64,000 nt of DNA, taken from assembly GCA_903875575.1 (NCBI GenBank), contig CAIQWJ010000030.1:1-64000 (forward strand), given 5' to 3'. Positions 25,609 to 33,324 of the stretch are shown here, one piece after another. A program made the translations under genes and the position numbers. Source of the stretch: an uncultured Acidobacteriia bacterium. GTDB lineage: Bacteria; Acidobacteriota; Terriglobia; Bryobacterales; Bryobacteraceae. Each line of letters opens with the position of its first letter. Positions within the stretch are counted from its first letter, which is position 1. The notes below the pieces were generated by a model, which was not told the origin of the DNA, ran no database searches, and saw nothing but the letters and a program-made list of their open reading frames with translations.

Positions 25609-25984
25609 CGATTGCGGGAATGCGTGGCAGAGCCGGAGGGTTGTGGCCTCGGAAGCCATGCCCGGCGTGGAGTTCGTCATTGCGCGGATGACTTTTGGTC
25701 GCCGGCTCGAACTGATGAAAAAGGTTCGGGAGCTTGCGACGAAGATTGAGTACTTCGAGGCCGGACGCGATGAGAAGAATCGGATGGAGGCGAGCCTGCT
25801 GGGCGCACAGATGGACCAGTTGTATCTGGCGTGGGGACTTGAAGATGTGTTCGGACTCACCGTGGACGGTGTGTCCGCGACACCCGAATCGCTGGTTGAG
25901 CGCGGGCCGGAGGAATTGGTCCATGAGGCGCTGGCCGCGATCAAGGCGGAATGCGGGCTGAGCGAGACAGAAAGAAAAAACTGA
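25601..25984 (+). CDS. Tail assembly chaperone-like protein
   Basis: A 127-residue helical protein (TFGRRLELMKKVRELATKIEY; LGAQMDQLYLAWGLEDVFGL; GPEELVHEALAAIKAECG). It lies between tail tube and tape measure, the place of tail assembly chaperones (lambda G/T). It overlaps the tube gene by 8 bases if the TTG at 25601 is the start. The ATG at 25658 is an alternative and would give 108 residues. Its stop overlaps the next start as TGATG, the coupling common for chaperone pairs. Confidence 0.6.
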   Translation: MDNDCGNAWQSRRVVASEAMPGVEFVIARMTFGRRLELMKKVRELATKIEYFEAGRDEKNRMEASLLGAQMDQLYLAWGLEDVFGLTVDGVSATPESLVERGPEELVHEALAAIKAECGLSETERKN

Positions 25985-26322
25985 TGGTCGCGTTCCACTT
26001 CCAGTTTGCGAACCGGGCCGGGTGGGATTGCGACGCGTGCAGGAAGAACGGTCTGGAGGGGAAGCGGCGATGTGGGTACCTGCCCGCTGAGTCGCGGGGA
26101 AGGCCGAGGGTCGTCTGGGCCCGAAAGCGAGCTCTTGCCGAGGAGTGTCCGAAGACGCTGGTCACGGGCGAGAGTCTGTCGCTGCTGGAAGAGTTCTTCG
26201 TTCGGCGGCGACTGGGAATGCCGGACGGAATAGAGATGCCCGCGCGGAAAGTGGATGCATTTTTGATACTGCGCGAAGAAATGGAAAGAGAGGAGCGAGA
26301 TGTCACGTCATCGGAACATTGA
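25984..26322 (+). CDS. Cysteine-containing tail chaperone partner, unknown
   Basis: A 112-residue protein coupled to the gene before (TGATG) and overlapping the tape measure by 23 bases. The first 45 residues carry three cysteines in WDCDACRKNGLEGKRRCGYL, like half of a zinc-binding element; a fourth Cys lies about 25 residues on (AEECPKT). The rest is helical and charged (FVRRRLGMPDGIEM; VDAFLILREEMEREE). Position suggests the second chaperone of the tail assembly pair. Not a recognised family. Confidence 0.6.
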   Translation: MVAFHFQFANRAGWDCDACRKNGLEGKRRCGYLPAESRGRPRVVWARKRALAEECPKTLVTGESLSLLEEFFVRRRLGMPDGIEMPARKVDAFLILREEMEREERDVTSSEH

Positions 26323-26935
26323 GGAAGAATTTCGGGCCATAGCGCCGGCGGGGCACCGGGGAATACCGGCTGCGCAACCGATCGCGGTCGGGGTGAGCGG
26401 GAGCGGCAGCGCGGGAGCATCGGGAACGATGTCGCAGGCATCGCAGGAGATCTCACAGCTGCAGGCGCAGTTCAAACAGCAGTCATCGCTGCTTCAGGCG
26501 AACACGCAGGCGCTTCAGAACAACACGACGGCGCACGGGCAATCGGCGATGAGCGCCATCGGTGGGGCGGCGACGGGGATTTTGGGTGGGGGCTTAGGGC
26601 TGTTGTCTCCGATCGTATCCGGAATCATGAGCCTGTTTGGAATTGGCGGGAAGTCAGCGCCTCCGGCTCCGACGTTCTATTATGCGCCTCCGAGCGTGCA
26701 ACTGAGCGATACACTGCGCGCGGCGACGCCGTCGAGTATCAATGGCTCCGGCAATGGCGGCGCAGTTCCAGCAGTACCGGCGGCGAAGCCGGGCGGCGGG
26801 GCACAAAACATCACGGTAAACGTGAACGCGATGGATAGCCAATCGTTCATGGACAGGAGCAATGACATTGCCAGTGCGGTACGCGAGGCGATGCTGAATC
26901 TGCATCCGATTAACGATGTAGTGGCGAGTCTTTAG
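26300..26935 (+). CDS. Very short tape measure protein
   Basis: A 211-residue protein with the tape-measure plan in miniature. It has a Gln/Ser-rich helix (QASQEISQLQAQFKQQSSLL), a hydrophobic membrane-like glycine-rich stretch (GGAATGILGGGLGLLSPIVSGIMSLFGIGG), and the C-terminal motif NITVNVNAMDSQSFMDRSND ... AMLNLHPINDVV, often seen at the end of tape measure proteins. Tail length scales with tape measure length, and 211 residues would make an unusually short tail. It sits directly after the chaperone pair, as expected. Confidence 0.65.
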   Translation: MSRHRNIEEEFRAIAPAGHRGIPAAQPIAVGVSGSGSAGASGTMSQASQEISQLQAQFKQQSSLLQANTQALQNNTTAHGQSAMSAIGGAATGILGGGLGLLSPIVSGIMSLFGIGGKSAPPAPTFYYAPPSVQLSDTLRAATPSSINGSGNGGAVPAVPAAKPGGGAQNITVNVNAMDSQSFMDRSNDIASAVREAMLNLHPINDVVASL

Positions 26936-26946
26936 GAGAGATTGAG

Positions 26947-27297
26947 ATGGCAACATTCCCCACATTGAGAACGAACGCAGTGGCCCAGTATCCGCTGCAC
27001 AGGACGCTGAGTCTGGCGAGCCAATCGGTGAGATTCCTCGATGGAAGCCGGCAGACTTATCAGATCAACGGGGCCGGCCTGCGGAGATGGATGCTGACGC
27101 TGGACCTGCTGGATGAAGCGGAAGTGTCGGCGGTCATCGAATTTGCCGAAGAGGTGGGGACGGGCACGTTTGCTTACACCGATCCGATCAGCGGAGACAC
27201 GGCACCGAAGTGCGTGATCTCCGGCGGCGAACTGGATGCGGCACTGATTGACGAGATGGATGGGCAGATTGTCGTCGAGATCGAGGAAGTGAAATGA
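26947..27297 (+). CDS. Minor tail protein (distal tail/DUF2460-like)
   Basis: A 116-residue beta-rich protein (AQYPLHRTLSLASQSVRFLD; RRWMLTLDLLDEAEVSAVIE; GTGTFAYTDPISG). The pattern of a short N-terminal tail-binding strand, then a domain with 'L-D-E-x-E' and 'F-x-Y-x-D-P', resembles distal-tail/DUF2460 proteins of siphophages and gene transfer agents. The next gene repeats the same opening (AQYPL). Its stop overlaps that gene's start by four bases. Confidence 0.6.
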   Translation: MATFPTLRTNAVAQYPLHRTLSLASQSVRFLDGSRQTYQINGAGLRRWMLTLDLLDEAEVSAVIEFAEEVGTGTFAYTDPISGDTAPKCVISGGELDAALIDEMDGQIVVEIEEVK

Positions 27298-28070
27298 ACT
27301 GGTTTCCGCAAATCGGCAGGGGTGCCATCGCGCAATATCCATTACAGCGAAAGAGACAGTTTCGCGCGATCACTAATCTTTTGGAAAATGGCGAGCGCAT
27401 CTCATTGCCGGATGCCACCGGCGGTCAGATTGAATGGGGCCTGAACTACCAGGAACTTACCGACGAAGAGCTGGGGCGCATCACGGCGCTATTTTCGGCG
27501 TCGAAGGGCGATGTCCTGCCGTTCGGATTCGCGGATCCGTTCGCCAATCTGCTGGGTTGGAGTGAGGACCTTACGAGGCCGGACTGGCAAAAGGGGTTGC
27601 TGACTGTAACAGGTGGGTTGAGCGATCCGGTGGGAACGCTGCGGGCGTTCCTTGTTGGTAACACCAGCGGGGCGGAGCAGACACTTGCGCAGACGCTGGG
27701 AATTCCGGGTGAGTACACGGCGTGCTTCAGCGCCTATGTGAGGGCGGATTCATCGGGTACGATGGGCATCCTGCGGGACTCAACCAGGGTGAACATGACG
27801 GTTGGGCCGCAGTGGAAGCGGATTCAGATCAGCGGCCCGGGCACGGCAGGTGCAGGGGTCTCAACGCTGGGGCTTGCGATCAGCGCCGGAAGCAGCGTTC
27901 GGGTGTTCGGTTTGCAGGTGGAAGTTCAGCCCTGGCCATCGCCGTATCGCCCGACTGGAGCCGCGGCAGGGATATATCAAAACACCCGATTCGGAAGCGG
28001 CGACATTACTGTCACCAGTACGGCACCCGGGTTGTCACGTTGCCAGGTCAGGCTGATCTCCAAAAGCTAA
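27294..28070 (+). CDS. Minor tail protein with C-terminal carbohydrate-binding-like domain
   Basis: A 258-residue protein. Residues 1-85 are a paralogue of the preceding protein (GAIAQYPLQRKRQFRAITNL; LNYQELTDEELGRITALFSA; GDVLPFGFADPFANLLGW). The remaining 170 residues form a beta-sandwich of lectin/carbohydrate-binding style (DWQKGLLTVTGGLSDPVGTL; YTACFSAYVRADSSGT; VRVFGLQVEVQPWPSPYRPT). So it may be a tail-tip protein with a receptor-binding appendage. The binding role is inference. Confidence 0.6.
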   Translation: MNWFPQIGRGAIAQYPLQRKRQFRAITNLLENGERISLPDATGGQIEWGLNYQELTDEELGRITALFSASKGDVLPFGFADPFANLLGWSEDLTRPDWQKGLLTVTGGLSDPVGTLRAFLVGNTSGAEQTLAQTLGIPGEYTACFSAYVRADSSGTMGILRDSTRVNMTVGPQWKRIQISGPGTAGAGVSTLGLAISAGSSVRVFGLQVEVQPWPSPYRPTGAAAGIYQNTRFGSGDITVTSTAPGLSRCQVRLISKS

Positions 28071-28149
28071 GGCCGACGAACTGTGAGTTCCGGCGGGCCG
28101 TGTTGTTTACGGCGTTCCAACAGTGTGAAAAGACCGATAGAGGATTCCG

Positions 28150-29532
28150 ATGCAAAGTCCGTTTATAGCAAAAGAGGCAGCTGCCGCAGACACTCCCGTA
28201 TTTCTGTTCGAGTGCAACATGACCGACGGTACCGCGCAGAGATGGAGCAGCCAGACGATACAGTGGTCCGGAAACCAATATGCCGGACGTGTACTGAAGC
28301 ATAATCTGTTCGAGGCGCAAGTCGCTTCCGACACCCAAATCGGGGGTTCTCCCAAGCTTTCGTTTGAACTGGCGAACGCCGATTCGTATTTCTCGACGGT
28401 GGAGCAGCAGACGGGATTCAAGGGTGCACAACTGGTTGTTCGTTCACTGTTCGCAGACACAAACACCGGGATGGCGACGAGTGACGCCATTGTGGTCTTT
28501 CGCGGTATCGTGAATTCTCCCGAACAGATCACGGAAACGACCTTTCGGCTGAGCGCGCTGAATCGGATGTCAATGCAGCGGACCCAGCTACCTGAGGTCA
28601 GCGTGCAGAGACTGTGTCCCTGGAGGTTCCCGGCGACCGCGCAACAGCGCGCTGAGGCCACGGATGGCAGCGCTGTCAATAAATATTCGTTCTTTTATCG
28701 CTGCGGGTACTCGCCGGATCAACCGGGCGGCGTTGGCAATTTGAATGGCAGTAACCCTTATACCTCGTGCGCGCAGACGCGTTCGGACTGTGTAGCGCGC
28801 GGCATGTTTTCCAGAGACGTCAACGGTAACACCACGGCGAGGTACGGCGGGCTGGAGTACGTTCCCGCCTCTATTCTTGTTCGTGGGGCCGGGCAGAAGA
28901 ACTATCAGCTTTCGAACGTCCAGGCAAATCAGGGGGTCTATAACGATCCTGTTCCATTGATCTATGGAACGCAATGGCATATGCCGGATGTGGTCTTCAG
29001 CCGGAACGACGGGAACCTGACGCGGATGGAAGTTCTGCTCTGTATGGGTGAGATTCAGGGAGTGCTCACTGTACTGGTTAACGACATCGTGATTCCACAG
29101 GGCGTCAGAGGTCAGAACATGACGTCTACCGGTTGGTGGAATCTCATGAGCGCGGGGCAACGTAACGGCAACCAGGACCCCAATTTTGGTGACGGCGGGA
29201 GCGGCCCTGCGGGGGATCCCTACGGGAGTCTGGCCTATCTATCCGTTGTGGTTCCGAATCAGATCAACGATGGTTCGAGCATCCCCACTGTTCAGGTACT
29301 CATGCAGGGGATGAAGCTACTGACTTTTGATGTGAACGGCAGTGCCATCGGTGCCCAGTTCAGTTCCAATCCCGCGTGGGTATTGCTGGACATCCTGCGG
29401 AGATCGGCATACGGTTTGAATGAGATTGATACCGCCAGCTTCGCGGCGGCTGCGGCGTATTGCGACGGGTGGGTAACGATCCAATCATGGGTGCGGAGCA
29501 GATTCCCCGTTTTCAGTGCAATTTCGCACTGA
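28150..29532 (+). CDS. Tail hub/baseplate protein, N-terminal part (frameshifted)
   Basis: 460 residues up to the in-frame stop. The start resembles DUF2163-like baseplate proteins (FECNMTDGTAQRWSSQTIQW; GSPKLSFELANADSYFSTVE). It has a cysteine cluster (RLCPWRFPATAQQRAEATDG ... FFYRCGYSP ... YTSCAQTRSDCVARGM) as in GTA gp13-type proteins that bind a metal cluster or are disulfide-linked. A hub-like middle follows (VPLIYGTQWHMPDVVFSRND). After AYCDG the frame changes. The last 21 residues (from W at 29470) do not fit, while the correct continuation is found in the other frame at 29470-29490. The ATG at 28150 has AGAGGA upstream. Confidence 0.75.
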   Translation: MQSPFIAKEAAAADTPVFLFECNMTDGTAQRWSSQTIQWSGNQYAGRVLKHNLFEAQVASDTQIGGSPKLSFELANADSYFSTVEQQTGFKGAQLVVRSLFADTNTGMATSDAIVVFRGIVNSPEQITETTFRLSALNRMSMQRTQLPEVSVQRLCPWRFPATAQQRAEATDGSAVNKYSFFYRCGYSPDQPGGVGNLNGSNPYTSCAQTRSDCVARGMFSRDVNGNTTARYGGLEYVPASILVRGAGQKNYQLSNVQANQGVYNDPVPLIYGTQWHMPDVVFSRNDGNLTRMEVLLCMGEIQGVLTVLVNDIVIPQGVRGQNMTSTGWWNLMSAGQRNGNQDPNFGDGGSGPAGDPYGSLAYLSVVVPNQINDGSSIPTVQVLMQGMKLLTFDVNGSAIGAQFSSNPAWVLLDILRRSAYGLNEIDTASFAAAAAYCDGWVTIQSWVRSRFPVFSAISH

Positions 29533-32042
29533 AGTATCCGCGCAGCGCGGGTGAAATCATCCGGGCGCTGCGAAATTCGTCGCGCATATATCTTGTGCTG
29601 AACAGCGATGGATTACTGGAGGCAAGGGTGGAGAATACCTTTGCGCTCCAACAGCCGACGCAGAGAGCCAGCAGCAATGCTATCCAAACCTTCAATGGGG
29701 GTTGGCCAGCATATGAGTTTGACGAGGCGTCCATTGCGAGGAATTCAGATGGAAGCGCGAGTCTCCGGATCACGACGAAGGGTGCCCAGGATACTCCGAA
29801 CCGGCTGACTGTTGAGTTTCAGGACGAGTTTAATCAGTATCAGCAGGACAGCCTTTCCGTGTCGGACGGTGACGATTCAGATTTGTGCGGTCAGATCATC
29901 ACTGCCTCCCTGGATGCCATGGGAATCAGTAATTTCAGCCAGGCTTCGAGGATGCTCCTGCTGGGGTTGAATCGGGGGATAGAGGGGAATCGGTTCGTTG
30001 AGTTCGAAACGAGCGTGAAAGCGCTTGGTTTAATGCCCGGGGACCTGATCACTGTAACGTACCCGAAGGAAAACCTGCTGCGCGCGCCGTTCCGGGTGCT
30101 CAAGATTACTCCCGGTACCGCCTTCCGCACCGCCGTGATTACGGCACAGACACACAACGACGCATGGTATTCGGATACAGTCACCAGCATTATCGGAGGG
30201 CGTGGCTGGCAGGGATCGCAGGGCTCCGGTTTGCCCGTACCCGTGGGGGGGACCATTGCAGATTCGCAGGGGCGCCTGCAATTGGGCATCGCAGAGAAAG
30301 AAGTAGTGGCGAGCGATGGGTCGGTGGAGGTGGAACTCAACGTGTCCTTCACGGAACCGTCGGGCCAGCAGGGTGTATTGCCTGCGCCGTTGGTGAGCCT
30401 TGTGGCTGCAGTCAATACCACAGGCGGAACCCTCGCTGGTGGCGCGACGTACTTTTATGCGATCAGCGCTGTCGATAGTGGTGGCGGAGAAAGTCCGCTG
30501 TCGTTTATTGTTCAGGCAAGCACAGGCGGCGGCACCACGAACTCGATCATACTTTCGGGAATAGGGCTGACGGGGACGGCGACCGGGATTCACGTGTATC
30601 GGGGAACCACACCGCAACAGTTGTATCGAATTGCGTCCAATCAGACACCCGCTGTTACGTTTACGGATACCGGGCTGGGTGCTGAGGCCGTTTTGCCGCC
30701 GGACCCGCAGTTCGATCATGTCAATCTGTACTGGCGATGGGAATTGTCGCCGGAAGCGGCGGTGACAGGGCACACGAGCACCACGGTTGGAAACACCGCG
30801 TTGGTGATGCCCGTCAACGGTTATCAAGGCGCGGTGGTCAGGATCACCCGAGGGGCGGGTGCCGGGCAGGAGCGCCGGATTGTCAGCAATTCGGGGACTA
30901 TTTTGACTGTGGAGAGGACCTGGACAGTGGAGCCGGATGCCACGAGCTTCTTTGTGGTCGCGGAAAATTCATGGCGAAAGGGGAATACTGGCCAGTCGAG
31001 CCCGCTGACGATTGATGTTCCGGAAAGGATTGGCACATTCGTTCATGTTTCGGCCCGCGCGGCAAACGTTGCGGGCGAGGAGGCGTCTTATGATTTGTCG
31101 CCACTTACAAGGTGGGAGTTAGGCGCTTCCGGCGGACTGGCCGCGGATTTCGCCGTTCCTCCTGCCCCCAACTTCGTTATCGGGGTCTCGCCCGGCTCCG
31201 TGAATCTGCAAGGCATAGGATTCACTTCACTGTTGAATACCACGAGCATCATTGCCGGCACCTACAGAATCCATTATTACGACGAGGTAAACGGCGTAGC
31301 CGTATCATTGAGCGAGGCTGCAACGGCGACGGCCGGCACTATGCGGCTTGCGGCGGCTGTTCTGACGGGCACGCTGCTTCAAATAGATCAGGAAATTGTT
31401 CTTGCCGGCGCGACGGATGGAGACGGCAACACGACTGTGACGCGAGGGTTGCTCGCGTCGGTGGCGGCAGACCATTTGGCGTCGACTCCGGCGTACCTAC
31501 TGAAAGACAAGGTAATCATCGTGCCTTTTGTGCGGAACTTCTTCGGCACGCCCGCAAGTGGTGACTGGAGCACCAACGTGGAACTTGCCGACGTCCGGAT
31601 TGCGAGTGTGGAACTCTACATGACCAATTCGTTAGGCGATGGCGTGATTCAAACGAACAGTTACACAAGTTACGGGGATCTGGGCCTTAGGAGTCTCGCT
31701 GGAGGACAGTACTCGTTTCAAATCAGTGGTTACCTTGCGGTACAGACAGGGGCCGCTCCGGACATTATTGTGGACTCAGCCCGATCGGTCAGGGACGTTT
31801 ATGCCGTCCTGCGTGGTCCGTCCTCGGGGGCCGGGGTGACTCTGGAACTGAAGCGAACGCCCACGGGCGGGACGGCGACATCCTGGGCGACGGTCCAGTT
31901 CGACCCAAACACCACGACTTCTTATGTGGTGAATGGATTTGGGCTGCCGGTGCTAAACGCCGGGGACCGGTTGAGTCTGGACGTAACCGGAGTGGGCACG
32001 ACGAATCCGGGAGGCGATCTGACCCTGGTGATCCGGCTGTGA
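29460..32042 (+). CDS. Tail hub/host-specificity protein, C-terminal part (frameshifted)
   Basis: About 860 residues in the frame reached by a -1 shift from the preceding part. The nearest ATG start is at 29487. It continues the hub (MGAEQIPRFQCNFALKYPRS; AGEIIRALRNSSRIYLVLNS; GDLITVTYPKENLLRAPFRVL). Then come an Ig/FN3-like domain (GGATYFYAISAVDSGGGESP; TGIHVYRGTTPQQLYRIAS), further beta domains, and a C-terminal beta-rich domain ending in GGDLTLVIRL. Joined, the two parts make about 1,290 residues, the size of lambda J or GTA gp15-class proteins. There is no TIM-barrel glycosidase or NlpC/P60 peptidase motif. If the indel is real, only the N-terminal part is made and the particle would lack its tip. 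Confidence 0.75.
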   Translation: MRRVGNDPIMGAEQIPRFQCNFALKYPRSAGEIIRALRNSSRIYLVLNSDGLLEARVENTFALQQPTQRASSNAIQTFNGGWPAYEFDEASIARNSDGSASLRITTKGAQDTPNRLTVEFQDEFNQYQQDSLSVSDGDDSDLCGQIITASLDAMGISNFSQASRMLLLGLNRGIEGNRFVEFETSVKALGLMPGDLITVTYPKENLLRAPFRVLKITPGTAFRTAVITAQTHNDAWYSDTVTSIIGGRGWQGSQGSGLPVPVGGTIADSQGRLQLGIAEKEVVASDGSVEVELNVSFTEPSGQQGVLPAPLVSLVAAVNTTGGTLAGGATYFYAISAVDSGGGESPLSFIVQASTGGGTTNSIILSGIGLTGTATGIHVYRGTTPQQLYRIASNQTPAVTFTDTGLGAEAVLPPDPQFDHVNLYWRWELSPEAAVTGHTSTTVGNTALVMPVNGYQGAVVRITRGAGAGQERRIVSNSGTILTVERTWTVEPDATSFFVVAENSWRKGNTGQSSPLTIDVPERIGTFVHVSARAANVAGEEASYDLSPLTRWELGASGGLAADFAVPPAPNFVIGVSPGSVNLQGIGFTSLLNTTSIIAGTYRIHYYDEVNGVAVSLSEAATATAGTMRLAAAVLTGTLLQIDQEIVLAGATDGDGNTTVTRGLLASVAADHLASTPAYLLKDKVIIVPFVRNFFGTPASGDWSTNVELADVRIASVELYMTNSLGDGVIQTNSYTSYGDLGLRSLAGGQYSFQISGYLAVQTGAAPDIIVDSARSVRDVYAVLRGPSSGAGVTLELKRTPTGGTATSWATVQFDPNTTTSYVVNGFGLPVLNAGDRLSLDVTGVGTTNPGGDLTLVIRL

Positions 32043-32060
32043 GGCGGCTACACTGATAGG

Positions 32061-33302
32061 TTGCTGCTTGTCCAAAATGTCTCGAAACTTTATCGGTTGT
32101 ATAAGAGTCCCTGGGATCGTATACGGGAACTGAACCCGCTGCATGGCGGACCGTTACACACGGACTTCTGGGCACTGCGGGACATCAGTTTCAGTGTGGA
32201 GAAGGGCGAGGTGGTCAGTCTTGTGGGCCCGAACGGCTGCGGGAAAAGTACGCTGCTGCAGATTGTCAGCGGAATCCTTCAGCCCACACAGGGTCGCGTG
32301 GTAACCCGGGGACGTATTGCCGCGCTCCTGGAACTGGGGGCTGGCTTCAATCCTGAGTTCAGCGGGCGCGAAAATATCTTCATTAACGGTGAGATCATGG
32401 GAATCGGGCGGGCAGAGATGGAACGGAATCTGCCCGCAATCGAGGCGTTTGCGGAGATCGGGGAGTTCATTCATCGGCCGGTCAAAGAGTATTCGAGCGG
32501 GATGTACGTGCGGCTGGCCTTTGCCGCTGCGATTCACGTTGACCCGGATATTTTGATCGTTGACGAAGCGCTTTCAGTGGGAGACGCCGTGTTCGCGAAC
32601 CGGTGTATCCGTAAATTCGAGGAGCTTCGGGAAAAGAAGACAACGATTCTGTTTGTTTCACACGACCTTGGTCTGGTGAAACAGTTGTCGAACCGGGCGA
32701 TCTTCCTGCTGAACGGGCGAATGGAGGCCGAGGGGCAACCCAAGCACGTCATCGACAAATACATTGGCGTGGTGCTGGAACGACAGAAGGCCTTCGGCCA
32801 ACAGGAAGCATCACCTCAGCTGGCTGCAAGCTTTCGGCATGGCGACGGCACGAGTCAGGTGACGGAGGTTTTGCTGCTGGATCAAGGCGGAAGATCCTGC
32901 GGGGTGGTTTCGAGCGGAGACCGGGTAGCGATTCGGATTCGGGCACGTTTCCGGGAGAAGCGGGAGCATCCGATGGTGGGGATCCTGATCCGGAACCGCA
33001 TCGGCATGGATATTTACGGCACGAACACCCGCATTGAACAAATCGATACCGGCGTTTTTGGTGCAGGAGAAGAGATGGAAATCGATTTCTCGTTTGAATG
33101 CTGGCTAACGCCGCAGCAGTATACGGTTACTGTCGCGACGCAGCACCCGGACGGATCGAGCCATGACTGGCTGGACGATGTGCTCACGTTTGACGTGGTC
33201 TCGCAACGGGTTGCGGCAGGAGTCACAGATCTAAGGGCAAAAATTGAGTGCCGGAAGGTGCAGTCTGGCGTCACATCCTTGACCCCGGGTCCGCCGCGGT
33301 GA
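32061..33302 (+). CDS. Wzt-like polysaccharide-export ABC ATPase
   Basis: A 413-residue cytoplasmic ATPase of the O-antigen/teichoic acid exporter group. The nucleotide-binding domain has Walker A VGPNGCGKSTLLQIVSG, a Q-loop-adjacent LLELGAGFNPEFSGRENI (the hallmark of this group), signature EYSSGMYVRLAFA, Walker B DILIVDEALSVGD and switch His (FVSHDL). Residues about 265-395 form a Wzt C-terminal beta-sandwich (GDRVAIRIRARFREKREHPM; FECWLTPQQYTVTVATQHPD) that recognises the polysaccharide end. It starts with TTG at 32061, 18 bp after the phage block. No Wzm-type permease is seen in the window, so its partner must lie elsewhere or be lacking. Confidence 0.9.
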   Translation: MLLVQNVSKLYRLYKSPWDRIRELNPLHGGPLHTDFWALRDISFSVEKGEVVSLVGPNGCGKSTLLQIVSGILQPTQGRVVTRGRIAALLELGAGFNPEFSGRENIFINGEIMGIGRAEMERNLPAIEAFAEIGEFIHRPVKEYSSGMYVRLAFAAAIHVDPDILIVDEALSVGDAVFANRCIRKFEELREKKTTILFVSHDLGLVKQLSNRAIFLLNGRMEAEGQPKHVIDKYIGVVLERQKAFGQQEASPQLAASFRHGDGTSQVTEVLLLDQGGRSCGVVSSGDRVAIRIRARFREKREHPMVGILIRNRIGMDIYGTNTRIEQIDTGVFGAGEEMEIDFSFECWLTPQQYTVTVATQHPDGSSHDWLDDVLTFDVVSQRVAAGVTDLRAKIECRKVQSGVTSLTPGPPR

Positions 33303-33324
33303 TAGTTTAGTCGCAAAGCATTGA

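Noticed and set aside
29466..29475. Programmed -1 ribosomal frameshift site in the tail hub gene
   Set aside because: The bases (GGGTGGG) do not form a slippery heptamer, and no strong downstream pseudoknot was seen; an indel is simpler.
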